A DNA stretch of 64,000 bases, taken from assembly GCA_022822525.1 (NCBI GenBank), contig JAJEBN010000099.1:1-64000 (forward strand), written 5' to 3'. Positions 21,781-30,608 of the stretch are shown in pieces. The position numbers and the translations under genes were made by a program. Numbering within the stretch: the first letter of the stretch is position 1; each line of letters opens with the position of its first letter. The stretch is from Acidimicrobiia bacterium. GTDB taxonomy: Bacteria > Actinomycetota > Acidimicrobiia > Acidimicrobiales > Poriferisodalaceae. The notes under the pieces were generated by a model. That model was not told the DNA's origin, did no database searches, and worked only from the letters and a program-made list of their open reading frames with translations.

Positions 21781-22656
21781 ATGAGCGCCGCCGCCGTTAG
21801 CCCCCGCCCGCGCCGATCGGTGCTCTATATGCCGGCCGCCAACGCCCGGGCGCTGGAGAAGGCCAAGGCCATCGGCGCCGACGCACTCATCTTCGATTTA
21901 GAGGACGCCGTCGCGCCCGACGCCAAGGAAGCCGCCCGCGAGGGCGCGTGCGCCGCCGCGTCATCGGGCGAGTACGGCTACCGCGAGCTGACCATCCGCT
22001 GCAACGGGCTCGACACCCCGTGGGGTCGCGACGACATCAGGGCAGCGGGTGCAGCAGCCCCCTCGGCCGTGGTCATCCCCAAGGTGTCGAGCGCCGCGCA
22101 TCTCGCTGCCGTGTCGGACCTGCTCGACACCGCGGGTGCGCCCGACTCGGTGCGCATCTGGGCGATGATCGAGACTCCGTCTGGCATCGCTCACGCCCGC
22201 GAGATCGCCGGCTTCGAGCGAACTGCTGCGGTGGTGATGGGCACCAACGACATGGCCAAGGAGCTGCACGCCACCATCACGCCCGACCGCGCTGCGCTGG
22301 TGCCGCACCTCGCCACCTGCTTGGTGGCCGCCCGGGAAGCCGGTGTGACCGCTCTCGACGGCGTCCACAACGACATCCGCGACGCCGACGGCTTCGCAGC
22401 CGTGTGCCGCCAGGGCGCCGACCTGGGCTTCGACGGCAAGACGCTCATCCACCCCAGCCAGGTCGACCCTGCGAACGAAGCCTTCTCGCCCAGCCTTGAT
22501 GAGCTCGACTTCCACCGCCAGGTCATCGGGGCATTCGAGGCGGCGGTGGCAGAAGGTCGCGGCGTGGTGACCGTGGACGGCAAGATGGTCGAGAATCTTC
22601 ACGTGGACGAAGCCCGGCGGGCCATAGCGCTGGCCGAGGCGATTTCGCAGCGCTGA
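21781..22656 (+). CDS. HpcH/HpaI (CitE-like) CoA ester lyase, second paralog
   Basis: RRSVLYMPAANARALEKAKAIGADALIFDLEDAVAPDAKEAAR; VDGKMVENLHVDEARR. Confidence 0.85.
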   Translation: MSAAAVSPRPRRSVLYMPAANARALEKAKAIGADALIFDLEDAVAPDAKEAAREGACAAASSGEYGYRELTIRCNGLDTPWGRDDIRAAGAAAPSAVVIPKVSSAAHLAAVSDLLDTAGAPDSVRIWAMIETPSGIAHAREIAGFERTAAVVMGTNDMAKELHATITPDRAALVPHLATCLVAAREAGVTALDGVHNDIRDADGFAAVCRQGADLGFDGKTLIHPSQVDPANEAFSPSLDELDFHRQVIGAFEAAVAEGRGVVTVDGKMVENLHVDEARRAIALAEAISQR

Positions 22657-22670
22657 AGGAGGCGGCTGCC

Positions 22671-23084
22671 ATGCCGATGCGGACCAACTGTCGCCACTAC
22701 GAGAGCCGGTCCTACCCCAACGGCGACACCGTGCGCAAGTGCAACCTCGATCTGGCCCCCGAGGCCCCGTGGCGCTGCCCCGAGGACTGCCCGTCGTACT
22801 CGCCTCGGCGTCTCGATGCCGGCTGGCAGCACGGATCGCTGGGTGTTCGGAACTTCGCCACCGAGCCCGAGAGCGTCGGCGTGGACGAGTCCATCGGCGA
22901 CCTCCTCGACGCCGCCGAGGACATCCTGAACGAGGCCGGTCCGCGAATCCTCGAAGAAGTTGCCGCCGAGCAGTCCCGGCGCAAGGGCATCCGCATCAGG
23001 TCGAAGAATCGCAAGGCAGCCCGCAAGGCAAAGCGTGCGAAGCGTCGGGCGAACCGCGACGATCGCAAGGACGGCGAGGTCTGA
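22671..23084 (+). CDS. Conserved small Cys-rich protein with basic tail inside suf cluster
   Basis: Coding-frame continuity in operon; CRHYES...KCNLDLAPEAPWRCPEDC (C-X16-C-X11-C-X3-C), Lys/Arg-rich C-terminus. Confidence 0.7.
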   Translation: MPMRTNCRHYESRSYPNGDTVRKCNLDLAPEAPWRCPEDCPSYSPRRLDAGWQHGSLGVRNFATEPESVGVDESIGDLLDAAEDILNEAGPRILEEVAAEQSRRKGIRIRSKNRKAARKAKRAKRRANRDDRKDGEV

Positions 23085-23130
23085 TCACGGCCCGCTAGGC
23101 CCTGACGGGCGCGCCGGTAGCCTCCGCAGC

Positions 23131-24381
23131 GTGTTCACCCCCGACCTCGTCGACGCGCTCGATGGCTCCGACGCGTTGACCAAGCGGCGCCGCGCCGCGG
23201 CGGACCGGGCGGTCGCGGCGGGTCGGCCCTCATTTACCGAAGAGGTGTGGCGGTACACCCCGATCGACGATCTCGACCCTGCGCAATATGCCTTTGCGGC
23301 GCCGGGCGGCGTTAGGGGGCCCGCTGGCTTGATGAGCGGCGTCGACGACGGCGCCGCAGCGGTCGTGCACATCTCCAACGGCGCGGTCGTCGAAGTGTCG
23401 GTGCGGGCCGACGGCGTCCGCGTCGACACGCTCGGCAACGGAGCCGACGACCTGATCGGCACGGTGGCGCCCGAAGGCCCCGATGTGTTCGGCGACTGGA
23501 ACCTGGCGCTGGCGACAGCCCCGGTGGCGGTCAGCATCGATCCGAATGCCGTGGTCACGGAGCCGATCGTGGTGCACGTCCACACCGACGTCGAGGGGCT
23601 GGCATGGTTCCCCCGGCTCGTCGTGATGGCCGGTCGAACCAGCCAAGCCACGGTGATCGAGCATCACACCGGTGGTGACGCACTGGCGCTGATCAGCCCG
23701 CTGACCGAGCTGAGCGTGGGTGATGGTGCACACCTCGGTCACGTCACGGTGCAGGAGCTGGGCGGGGCCGCCTGGCAGATCGCCAACCTCTGCTCGGACG
23801 TCGGCCGCGACGCCAATCTGCGGATCGGTCATGTGGCGATGGGCGGCGACTACGCACGGGCCCGCATCGGAACCGACATGACCGGCCGGGGCGGCCACAG
23901 CGAGATCGACGCCGTGTACTTCGGCCGTGGCACCTCCACGCTCGACTTCCGCACGTTCCAGACCCACGTCGCGCCGCACACCACGTCTGCCCTGCTGTTC
24001 AAGGGGGCAGTCGACGACTACGCCCGGGCCGTTTACACCGGGCTGATCCGCATCGAAGCCGACGCCTCGAACGTCCAGGCCGATCAGACCAACCGGAACC
24101 TGAAGCTGTCGCCGAATGCGTGGGCCGAGTCGGTGCCGAACCTCGAGATCGAGAACAGCGACGTGCAGTGCAGCCACGCTTCCTCGATCGGGCCGGTCGA
24201 TGCCGACCAGCGCTTCTACCTCGAGAGCCGGGGCGTGCCCACCGACGTGGCCGAGGCTCTCGTGGTGCGTGGCTTCTTCGACGAAGTCCTCGATGCGCTG
24301 CCCTCTGAGCAGATCTCGGCATCGGTGCGCCGGCGCATCGACGAGCTCGTGTCCGACGCCGACTTCACGGCGGCATTGTGA
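23131..24381 (+). CDS. sufD: Fe-S cluster assembly protein SufD
   Basis: EEVWRYTPIDDLD, SALLFKGAVDDYARAVYTGLIRIEADASNVQADQTNRNLKLSPNA typical SufD; GTG start. Confidence 0.93.
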   Translation: MFTPDLVDALDGSDALTKRRRAAADRAVAAGRPSFTEEVWRYTPIDDLDPAQYAFAAPGGVRGPAGLMSGVDDGAAAVVHISNGAVVEVSVRADGVRVDTLGNGADDLIGTVAPEGPDVFGDWNLALATAPVAVSIDPNAVVTEPIVVHVHTDVEGLAWFPRLVVMAGRTSQATVIEHHTGGDALALISPLTELSVGDGAHLGHVTVQELGGAAWQIANLCSDVGRDANLRIGHVAMGGDYARARIGTDMTGRGGHSEIDAVYFGRGTSTLDFRTFQTHVAPHTTSALLFKGAVDDYARAVYTGLIRIEADASNVQADQTNRNLKLSPNAWAESVPNLEIENSDVQCSHASSIGPVDADQRFYLESRGVPTDVAEALVVRGFFDEVLDALPSEQISASVRRRIDELVSDADFTAAL

Positions 24382-24713
24382 TGAGCCCGACTGGCGACGC
24401 CCGCACCGTTGTGCTGTGCCAGCACGACGACGTGCCCGACGGAGAGGCCCGCCGCTTCGACGTCGAGGGTCACCGCATTGCGCTCGCACGCATCGGCGAC
24501 GACTTCTACGCCATCGGCGACCAGTGCAGCCACCAGAACTACTCGCTGGCCGACGGCTGGGTGTGGTCCGACGAGTGCGCGCTGGAATGCCCCCAGCACT
24601 CGTCGAGCTTCGACCTGCGCACGGGCCGGCCGAACTGCTTCCCCGCCACCCAGCCGGTGCCGGTGTATGAGATTCGCACCGGCGACGGCGGCGTGGCGGT
24701 GGTGCTGCCATGA
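24381..24713 (+). CDS. Rieske-type non-heme ferredoxin
   Basis: GDQCSHQNYSLADGW...ECPQHSSSFDLRTGRP (CxH...CxxH Rieske motif); overlaps sufD and sufC. Confidence 0.9.
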   Translation: MSPTGDARTVVLCQHDDVPDGEARRFDVEGHRIALARIGDDFYAIGDQCSHQNYSLADGWVWSDECALECPQHSSSFDLRTGRPNCFPATQPVPVYEIRTGDGGVAVVLP

Positions 24714-25609
24714 GTGCTCCGACCGCCGACGCCGCGCACACGCTTCGCATCGAGGGACTGCACGCATCGGCGGGCGACACTGAGATCCTCCAGGGTGTGG
24801 ATCTCGAAGTGTCCTCCGGGCGGGTTCATGCAGTCATGGGGCCGAACGGCTCGGGCAAGAGCACGCTCGCACACGTCGTGATGGGCCGCCCCGGTTATGA
24901 GGTCACCGCCGGATCGGTCACTCTCGACGGCGTCGACGTGCTGAGCCTGGCGCCCTGGGAGCGGGCGCAGGCCGGGCTGTTCCTGGCCATGCAGCATCCG
25001 ACCGAGGTGCCGGGTGTCTCAGCGGCTCAAGCACTGGCGGAGGCACTCGCGCTGCGGGCCGGCAACGACAGCTCGAGTGCTGAGCAGCTCGAACGCACCC
25101 GCAGCCTGCTCGAAGCCGAGGCGGCCGCAGTCGGGCTGAAGGCCGAACTGGTGGCCCGGCCGCTCAACGTCGACATGTCAGGCGGCGAGAAGAAGCGCAA
25201 CGAGACGGTGCAGCTCGCCGTGCTGCAGCCCCGCATCGCCATCCTGGACGAGATCGACAGCGGCCTCGACATCGACGCGCTGCGCGCCTGCGCCAACCGC
25301 ATCGAGGCGCTCACCGAGGCCGGTCTTGGAGTGCTCGCCATCACCCACTTCACCAGGGTGCTGGAGTATCTCCGGCCCGACGAGGTACACGTGATCGTGG
25401 ACGGCCGCATTGTGGACTCCGGCGGCCCTGAGCTTGCCGAGGCGCTCGAGGCCGACGGGTACGCGCCATATCTTCCACAAGAGCCCGATGCCGGCGTGGC
25501 AGTGTCGATCGGCGGGCTCGGCAGCACCCCGGCTGTAGGAACGGGGGCGTCTGGTCCGGAGGATCCATTTGCCGATCCCTGGGCAGACCCGCTCGACGAA
25601 CTGGGCTGA
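24710..25609 (+). CDS. sufC: Fe-S cluster assembly ATPase SufC (paralog 1, with C-terminal extension)
   Basis: MGPNGSGKSTLAHVVMG, MSGGEKKRNE, ILDEIDSGLDIDALR. Confidence 0.93.
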   Translation: MSAPTADAAHTLRIEGLHASAGDTEILQGVDLEVSSGRVHAVMGPNGSGKSTLAHVVMGRPGYEVTAGSVTLDGVDVLSLAPWERAQAGLFLAMQHPTEVPGVSAAQALAEALALRAGNDSSSAEQLERTRSLLEAEAAAVGLKAELVARPLNVDMSGGEKKRNETVQLAVLQPRIAILDEIDSGLDIDALRACANRIEALTEAGLGVLAITHFTRVLEYLRPDEVHVIVDGRIVDSGGPELAEALEADGYAPYLPQEPDAGVAVSIGGLGSTPAVGTGASGPEDPFADPWADPLDELG

Positions 25610-25722
25610 GCGGCGCTGAAACTCGCTTGGCTCTTGCACTGACGCGCGCGGGATATTGATCTTTCGATGTACTCGCCGGTTGGTGTTGACTGGGCGCGGG
25701 GAAACTTGGGGAGGGTGAACCG

Positions 25723-26019
25723 ATGGCACGAGAGCTGTTGACGCAGGACGAACTGACCGAACTCGCCGCCGAACTCGGGGCATGGGACGTGTCGGGCAGC
25801 GAATTGCGCCGCACGTTCCGCTTCGGGAACTTCGTGGAGGCGTTCGGATTCATGGCCGCCGCCGCCCTGGTGGCCGAGAAGATGGACCACCATCCCAACT
25901 GGTCAAACGTGTACAGCACGGTGGAGGTGGCGCTGAACACCCACGACCGCGGCGGCGTGACCGAGCTGGATGCGGCGCTGGCTCGTGCGATGGATGGCCT
26001 AGCAGGCGCCGCGGGCTGA
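25723..26019 (+). CDS. 4a-hydroxytetrahydrobiopterin (pterin-4a-carbinolamine) dehydratase
   Basis: [54 protein letters not shown] family pattern. Confidence 0.92.
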   Translation: MARELLTQDELTELAAELGAWDVSGSELRRTFRFGNFVEAFGFMAAAALVAEKMDHHPNWSNVYSTVEVALNTHDRGGVTELDAALARAMDGLAGAAG

Positions 26020-26029
26020 CTGCCGCTCG

Positions 26030-26584
26030 ATGCGACTGCCACGCCTGAAGCGGCGCACGAAACCCGACCGCACCGAGCGGCCCGCGCCCGTGCCCGTCGT
26101 GGAGGGCACGGTCGAGTCGAAACCCGGCGTGCGCCGGATGCTGCACCAGCTCTTCGAGTTCTGGGTGCGGCTGCGACCTGCCAGGGTGACGCTCGGCGTA
26201 CGTGGGCTCGTTGTGGACCACAAGGGCCGCGTCTGCCTGGTGCGGCACACGTACCGCGACGGCTGGTTCCTGCCCGGCGGCGGCGTCAAGACCCGCGAGG
26301 CGCTGGTCGAGGCGGTGGCGCGGGAGCTGCGCGAGGAAACCGGCGTCGTCGTGGCCGAGACGCCCCAGAACGTGCTCGGCGTGTACTCCTCACGCCACGG
26401 CAACCGCAGCGACCACATCGTCGTGTTCGTGGTGACCGACTGGCGTGTCGAGGAATCAGCCTCTCCCGAGATCGCGGAGGTGGCCTTCTTCCCCCCGGGC
26501 GAACTGCCCCCCGGCACCACACCAGGCACCTCACGCCGAATCTCGGAGTGGATGACCGGAGTCCCTCCCGGCCACCGCTGGTAA
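26030..26584 (+). CDS. NUDIX hydrolase
   Basis: Nudix box GGGVKTREALVEAVARELREETGVV. Confidence 0.9.
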   Translation: MRLPRLKRRTKPDRTERPAPVPVVEGTVESKPGVRRMLHQLFEFWVRLRPARVTLGVRGLVVDHKGRVCLVRHTYRDGWFLPGGGVKTREALVEAVARELREETGVVVAETPQNVLGVYSSRHGNRSDHIVVFVVTDWRVEESASPEIAEVAFFPPGELPPGTTPGTSRRISEWMTGVPPGHRW

Positions 26585-26608
26585 CCCGCGCCGGCTTCCG
26601 CCGGACTG

Positions 26609-27805
26609 CTAGAGGCGGGGGGTGCGAGGGGGGTGGCCCATGAGGATGCGGCCGTAGGCCTCGAGAGCTGGGTCGAGCGCTGTGATGGCGTGCATGTTGA
26701 TGGCCTGCAGGTCGGCTTGGAGGCGGCCGATGCGGTTGGAGTCGCGCACGCCACGACCGCCGGTGGCGAGGTAGAGCGTCTGGACGGCCTCCAGGCAGCG
26801 GCGTACTCCGTATGCGCAGTCCAGGCGGACCCTCGCCCGCAGCGGCAGCTCCAGGGCCTCGTCTTTGCGTGCGGTGGCGATCAGGAGCTCTGCGGTGCGT
26901 CGCATCAGCAGCTCGCCCTGGTCGACCAGCGCGTGGGCTTCGGCGAACTGGCGGTGCGTCAGCGGCCAATCGGTCTGGGGCACATCGACGTGGCTGATGA
27001 TCTTGCCGTCGACCTCCTCGGCGAATGCGGCCAGCGAGGCACGTGCGGCGCCCAACGCCGGCGGTACCAGCGCATAGGCCAGCGTCGGCATCAGCGAGCT
27101 GCGCTGGATCCAGCCGACGTTGCGGGCCATGCCAGGCGTCTGGCCCGACGCCAGCACGTCACCGCGGATGAACCGGTGCTCGGGCACGAATGCGTCCTTC
27201 ACCATGAGGCTGCTGCTGCCGGTGGCCCGCAGCCCGTTGGCGTGCCAGTCGTCGAGCGCCGAGACATCCTCGGCCGGCAGCACGAACATGCCCGAGACCT
27301 GCCCGTCACCGTCAGGCGATGGGAAGTGGCCGCCCAGGATGACCCAGCCGGCGTGATCGATGCCCGAGCCGAACGGCCAGAAGCCGCTCATCTTCCAGCC
27401 GCCGTCCACAGGGGTGGCATCGCCCCGGTCGACCAGCACACCGGCCACGTAGATGTCTGGCCCGTCGCAGTAGACCTCCTCCTGGCACTCATCGGGCCAG
27501 TGGCCCACCAGCCAGGCATGGGCGTTGCCCACGCACGAATGCCAGGCAGTCGAGGGGCAGCCTTCGGCCAGCGCCGCATTCACTTCGAGGTAGGTGACCC
27601 AGTCGAGTTCCTGGCCGCCGTTGGCGCTCGGCTGGCCGATCGTGAGCAGCTCGGCGCCGCGCAGCTCGTCGATGACATCGGGCTCCACACGGCGAGCCCA
27701 CGGGTTGGCAACGGCGCGTGCCGCCAGTTTCGGCGCCAACTGCCGTGCTCGCTCGACGAGTTCGCCTCGCCGGTCGGCCTCCTCAGCCACGGCAGACCAT
27801 TGCAA
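26609..27805 (-). CDS. Acyl-CoA dehydrogenase-fold flavoprotein (HsaA-like monooxygenase family)
   Basis: GAELLTIGQPSANGGQELDWVTYLEVNAALAEGCPSTAWHSCVGNAHAWL; start codon uncertain. Confidence 0.72.
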   Translation of the reverse strand: MQWSAVAEEADRRGELVERARQLAPKLAARAVANPWARRVEPDVIDELRGAELLTIGQPSANGGQELDWVTYLEVNAALAEGCPSTAWHSCVGNAHAWLVGHWPDECQEEVYCDGPDIYVAGVLVDRGDATPVDGGWKMSGFWPFGSGIDHAGWVILGGHFPSPDGDGQVSGMFVLPAEDVSALDDWHANGLRATGSSSLMVKDAFVPEHRFIRGDVLASGQTPGMARNVGWIQRSSLMPTLAYALVPPALGAARASLAAFAEEVDGKIISHVDVPQTDWPLTHRQFAEAHALVDQGELLMRRTAELLIATARKDEALELPLRARVRLDCAYGVRRCLEAVQTLYLATGGRGVRDSNRIGRLQADLQAINMHAITALDPALEAYGRILMGHPPRTPRL

Positions 27806-27940
27806 CAGATGGCGCTCGGCTGCGTGTTCGAGCCATAGGTCATGCCTTCCGCCGCAACCGGCTTCGATGTTCGTATTGGCCTAGCAAGTGTTGCCGATCA
27901 GACCGAGCCGATGCAGCGGATCAGCCGCAGCTTCCCGACG

Positions 27941-28447
27941 TCAACCTGCTGCGACCGTCTCGTCAATGCCGGTGGCGAGCGCGTTCCAGCCGAGGGTGGC
28001 GCACTTGATGCGCACGGGGAACTTCACCACGCCCCGCAAGGCTTCCAGATCGCCCAGCCGCAGCGCCCCGTCGGTAGAGCTCCCGGAATCACCGGTCCCA
28101 GAACCGTCGAGCGCTTCGCTGCCGTCGCCGCCGATCGACTCTTCATGGATCGACATCATGGCCTTGAACGACCGCGTCAGATCGCGGATCTCATCGATGG
28201 TCTTGCCGATCACCGCAGCCGACATCATCGACGCGGACGCCTGGCTGATCGAGCAGCCGTACCCGCCGACGCGGAGGTCGGTCACCACATCGCCGTCCAT
28301 CTCGAAGGTCAGCACCACCTCGTCCCCGCAGAGCGGGTTGAATCCCTCGCTGCGGTGCGCCGGCGGGCACTCCAGCTCGCCGCGATTGCGCGGGTTCCGG
28401 TAGTGGTCGAGGATGATCTCCCGGTACAGGTCTTCGAGCCCAGCCAT
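27941..28447 (-). CDS. sufU: SUF system Fe-S scaffold SufU
   Basis: LYREIILDHYRNPRNRGEL, NPLCGDEVVLTFEMDGDVVTDLRVGGYGCSISQASASMMS, RIKCATLGWNAL. Confidence 0.94.
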   Translation of the reverse strand: MAGLEDLYREIILDHYRNPRNRGELECPPAHRSEGFNPLCGDEVVLTFEMDGDVVTDLRVGGYGCSISQASASMMSAAVIGKTIDEIRDLTRSFKAMMSIHEESIGGDGSEALDGSGTGDSGSSTDGALRLGDLEALRGVVKFPVRIKCATLGWNALATGIDETVAAG

Positions 28448-28477
28448 TGGATCTTGTCTCGTCCCGGTCCGTTGCCT

Positions 28478-29725
28478 CTAGTGGCCGAACAGCGCGCCGA
28501 CTTCGTCGAGCGCCTCGGTCAGCGAATCTATGTCGGAAGTGTCGTTGTACACGTACAGCGAGGCCCGCGTCGTCGCGGAGACGCCGAGGCATCGCATGAG
28601 CGGCTTGGCGCAGTGGTGACCGGCCCGCACGCACACGCCGCTCTGGTCGAGCACCTGGGAGATGTCATGGGGGTGCACGTCGCGGTACACGAACGACAGC
28701 ACGCCGCCGCGCTGCGCGGGCTCTGAGGGTCCGTGCACGGTGATGTCGTCGCCGTGGCGGTCGGTGAGCGTCCGCAAGGCGTAGCCCGTGAGGCTGACGT
28801 CGTGGGCTCGCACGGCGTCCATGCCCAGCCCCTCCAGGAATCTCACCGCCGCCCCGAGGCCCACGATCTCGGCGATCGGCGGGGTGCCCGCCTCGAACTT
28901 GTGCGGCACCGTGTTGGGCCGGAAGCCTTCCTTGGTGACGTCGAGGATCATCTCGCCGCCGCCCAGGAACGGCGGCATGGCGTCCAGCAGTTCCATGCGG
29001 GCCCACAGCACGCCCACGCCGGTCGGGCCGCACATCTTGTGCCCGGTGAACACCATGAAGTCGGCGCCCAATTCCCCCACATCGGTGGGCAGGTGCGGTA
29101 CGTACTGGCTGGCGTCCACGCTGAGCAGCGCACCGGCCTCGTGAGCGGCGGCTGCAAGGCGACCGATCGGGTTGAGCGTGCCGAGCACGTTGCTCATGGC
29201 GGTCACCGACAGCAGCTTCGCCCCGTCGAGCAGGCGGTCGAGGTCGGTGAGGTCCAAACAGCCGTCGTGAGTGATGGGAATCCATCGGATCTCAAAGCCC
29301 CGCTCGGCGGCCAGGATGTGCCACGGCACGATGTTGGCGTGGTGCTCCATCTCGGTGAGCACGATCGCATCGGCCGGACCGAGGTTCGAGCCGCCCCACG
29401 AGCGGGCCACCAGGTTCATGGCCTCGGTGGCGTTCTTGGTGAACACGATCTCGTCCGCGCTGGGAGCCGAGATGAACCGGGCGACGTCTGTCCGGGCCTG
29501 CTCCATCTGCTCGGTCGCGGCGGCGGCGATCTCATACGCGCCGCGATGGACGTTGGCGTTGATGGTGCGGTAGTAGTCGTCCATGGCGTCGAGCACGGCC
29601 GTCGGCTTCTGCGACGACGCCGCAGAGTCCAGGTAGACGATCGGACGGCCGTGGACGCTGCGCTCGAGCAGCGGGAACTGCGCCTTCACGGCCCCGTCGA
29701 TCTCGGGGCTGGCCCCGGCGCTCAC
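28478..29725 (-). CDS. sufS: Cysteine desulfurase SufS
   Basis: FPLLERSVHGRPIVYLDSAASSQKPTAVLDAMDDYY, GHKMCGPTGVGVLW, RAGHHCAKPLM. Confidence 0.95.
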   Translation of the reverse strand: MSAGASPEIDGAVKAQFPLLERSVHGRPIVYLDSAASSQKPTAVLDAMDDYYRTINANVHRGAYEIAAAATEQMEQARTDVARFISAPSADEIVFTKNATEAMNLVARSWGGSNLGPADAIVLTEMEHHANIVPWHILAAERGFEIRWIPITHDGCLDLTDLDRLLDGAKLLSVTAMSNVLGTLNPIGRLAAAAHEAGALLSVDASQYVPHLPTDVGELGADFMVFTGHKMCGPTGVGVLWARMELLDAMPPFLGGGEMILDVTKEGFRPNTVPHKFEAGTPPIAEIVGLGAAVRFLEGLGMDAVRAHDVSLTGYALRTLTDRHGDDITVHGPSEPAQRGGVLSFVYRDVHPHDISQVLDQSGVCVRAGHHCAKPLMRCLGVSATTRASLYVYNDTSDIDSLTEALDEVGALFGH

Positions 29726-30531
29726 GCTGCGGCCCTCTGCTCGAACGGCTCGTAGCCGTCGCGTTCCAGCTCGGCGGCGAGCTCGGGGCCGCCCGAGGCC
29801 ACGATCTGCCCGCCGACCAGCACGTGGACGTAGTCGGGTTCGATCTCGTCCAGCAGACGCTCGTAGTGGGTGATGAGCACCACGCCCATGTGCGGCCGCT
29901 CGGAGCGGACTTGCTGCAGACCGGTGGCCACCACCCGCAGCGCGTCGATGTCGAGGCCCGAATCCGTCTCGTCGAGCACGGCCACGTCGGGTTCGAGCAA
30001 GGCCAGCTGCAGGATCTCATTGCGCTTGCGCTCGCCGCCGCTGAAGCCCTCGTTGAGGTAGCGGTCCATGAACGACTCGTCCATGCCCAGCCGCGACATC
30101 CACTCGCCCATGGCGACGTAGATCTCGATGGCCGACACGTCCTCGCCGCGGCGCGCCGAGACTGCCTGGCGCAGGAAATTGCGCACCGACACGCCCGGAA
30201 TGTGCTGCGGGTACTGGAACGCCAGGAAGAGCCCGGCCTTCGAGCGGGCGTCGGGGTCCCACTCGGCGACGTCGTCGCCGCGGTAGCGGATCTCCCCGCC
30301 GGTCACCTCATACTCAGGTGATCCGAGGATCGTGGTGGCCAGCGTCGATTTGCCCGAGCCGTTGGGACCCATGATGGCGTGGCACTCGCCCGCGTGGACC
30401 ACCAGATCCACGCCGCGCAGGATCTGCGGGCCGTCGACGGCCCGTACGCCCAAATCGTCGATCTCGAAGAGGGGTGCATCCGGCGCTGTGCTGGCTGCCG
30501 CGCCTTCCGGCGCTGTGTCGCCCTGTGCCAT
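29722..30531 (-). CDS. sufC: Fe-S cluster assembly ATPase SufC (paralog 2)
   Basis: MGPNGSGKSTLATTILG, FSGGERKRNEILQ, VLDETDSGLDIDALR; ATG at 30531. Confidence 0.93.
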   Translation of the reverse strand: MAQGDTAPEGAAASTAPDAPLFEIDDLGVRAVDGPQILRGVDLVVHAGECHAIMGPNGSGKSTLATTILGSPEYEVTGGEIRYRGDDVAEWDPDARSKAGLFLAFQYPQHIPGVSVRNFLRQAVSARRGEDVSAIEIYVAMGEWMSRLGMDESFMDRYLNEGFSGGERKRNEILQLALLEPDVAVLDETDSGLDIDALRVVATGLQQVRSERPHMGVVLITHYERLLDEIEPDYVHVLVGGQIVASGGPELAAELERDGYEPFEQRAAA

Positions 30532-30608
30532 CAACCGCAGTGTATGGCTGGGCCCAAATGCCCCAACCGGCGCAGGTCCGTGGGCCCGTCAGCTCGTAGG
30601 CCCCGCCT

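Noticed and set aside
26591-26604. CCGGC-TTCC-GCCGG hairpin between convergent genes as terminator
   Set aside because: Only 5 bp in GC-rich DNA with no T tract; expected by chance too often
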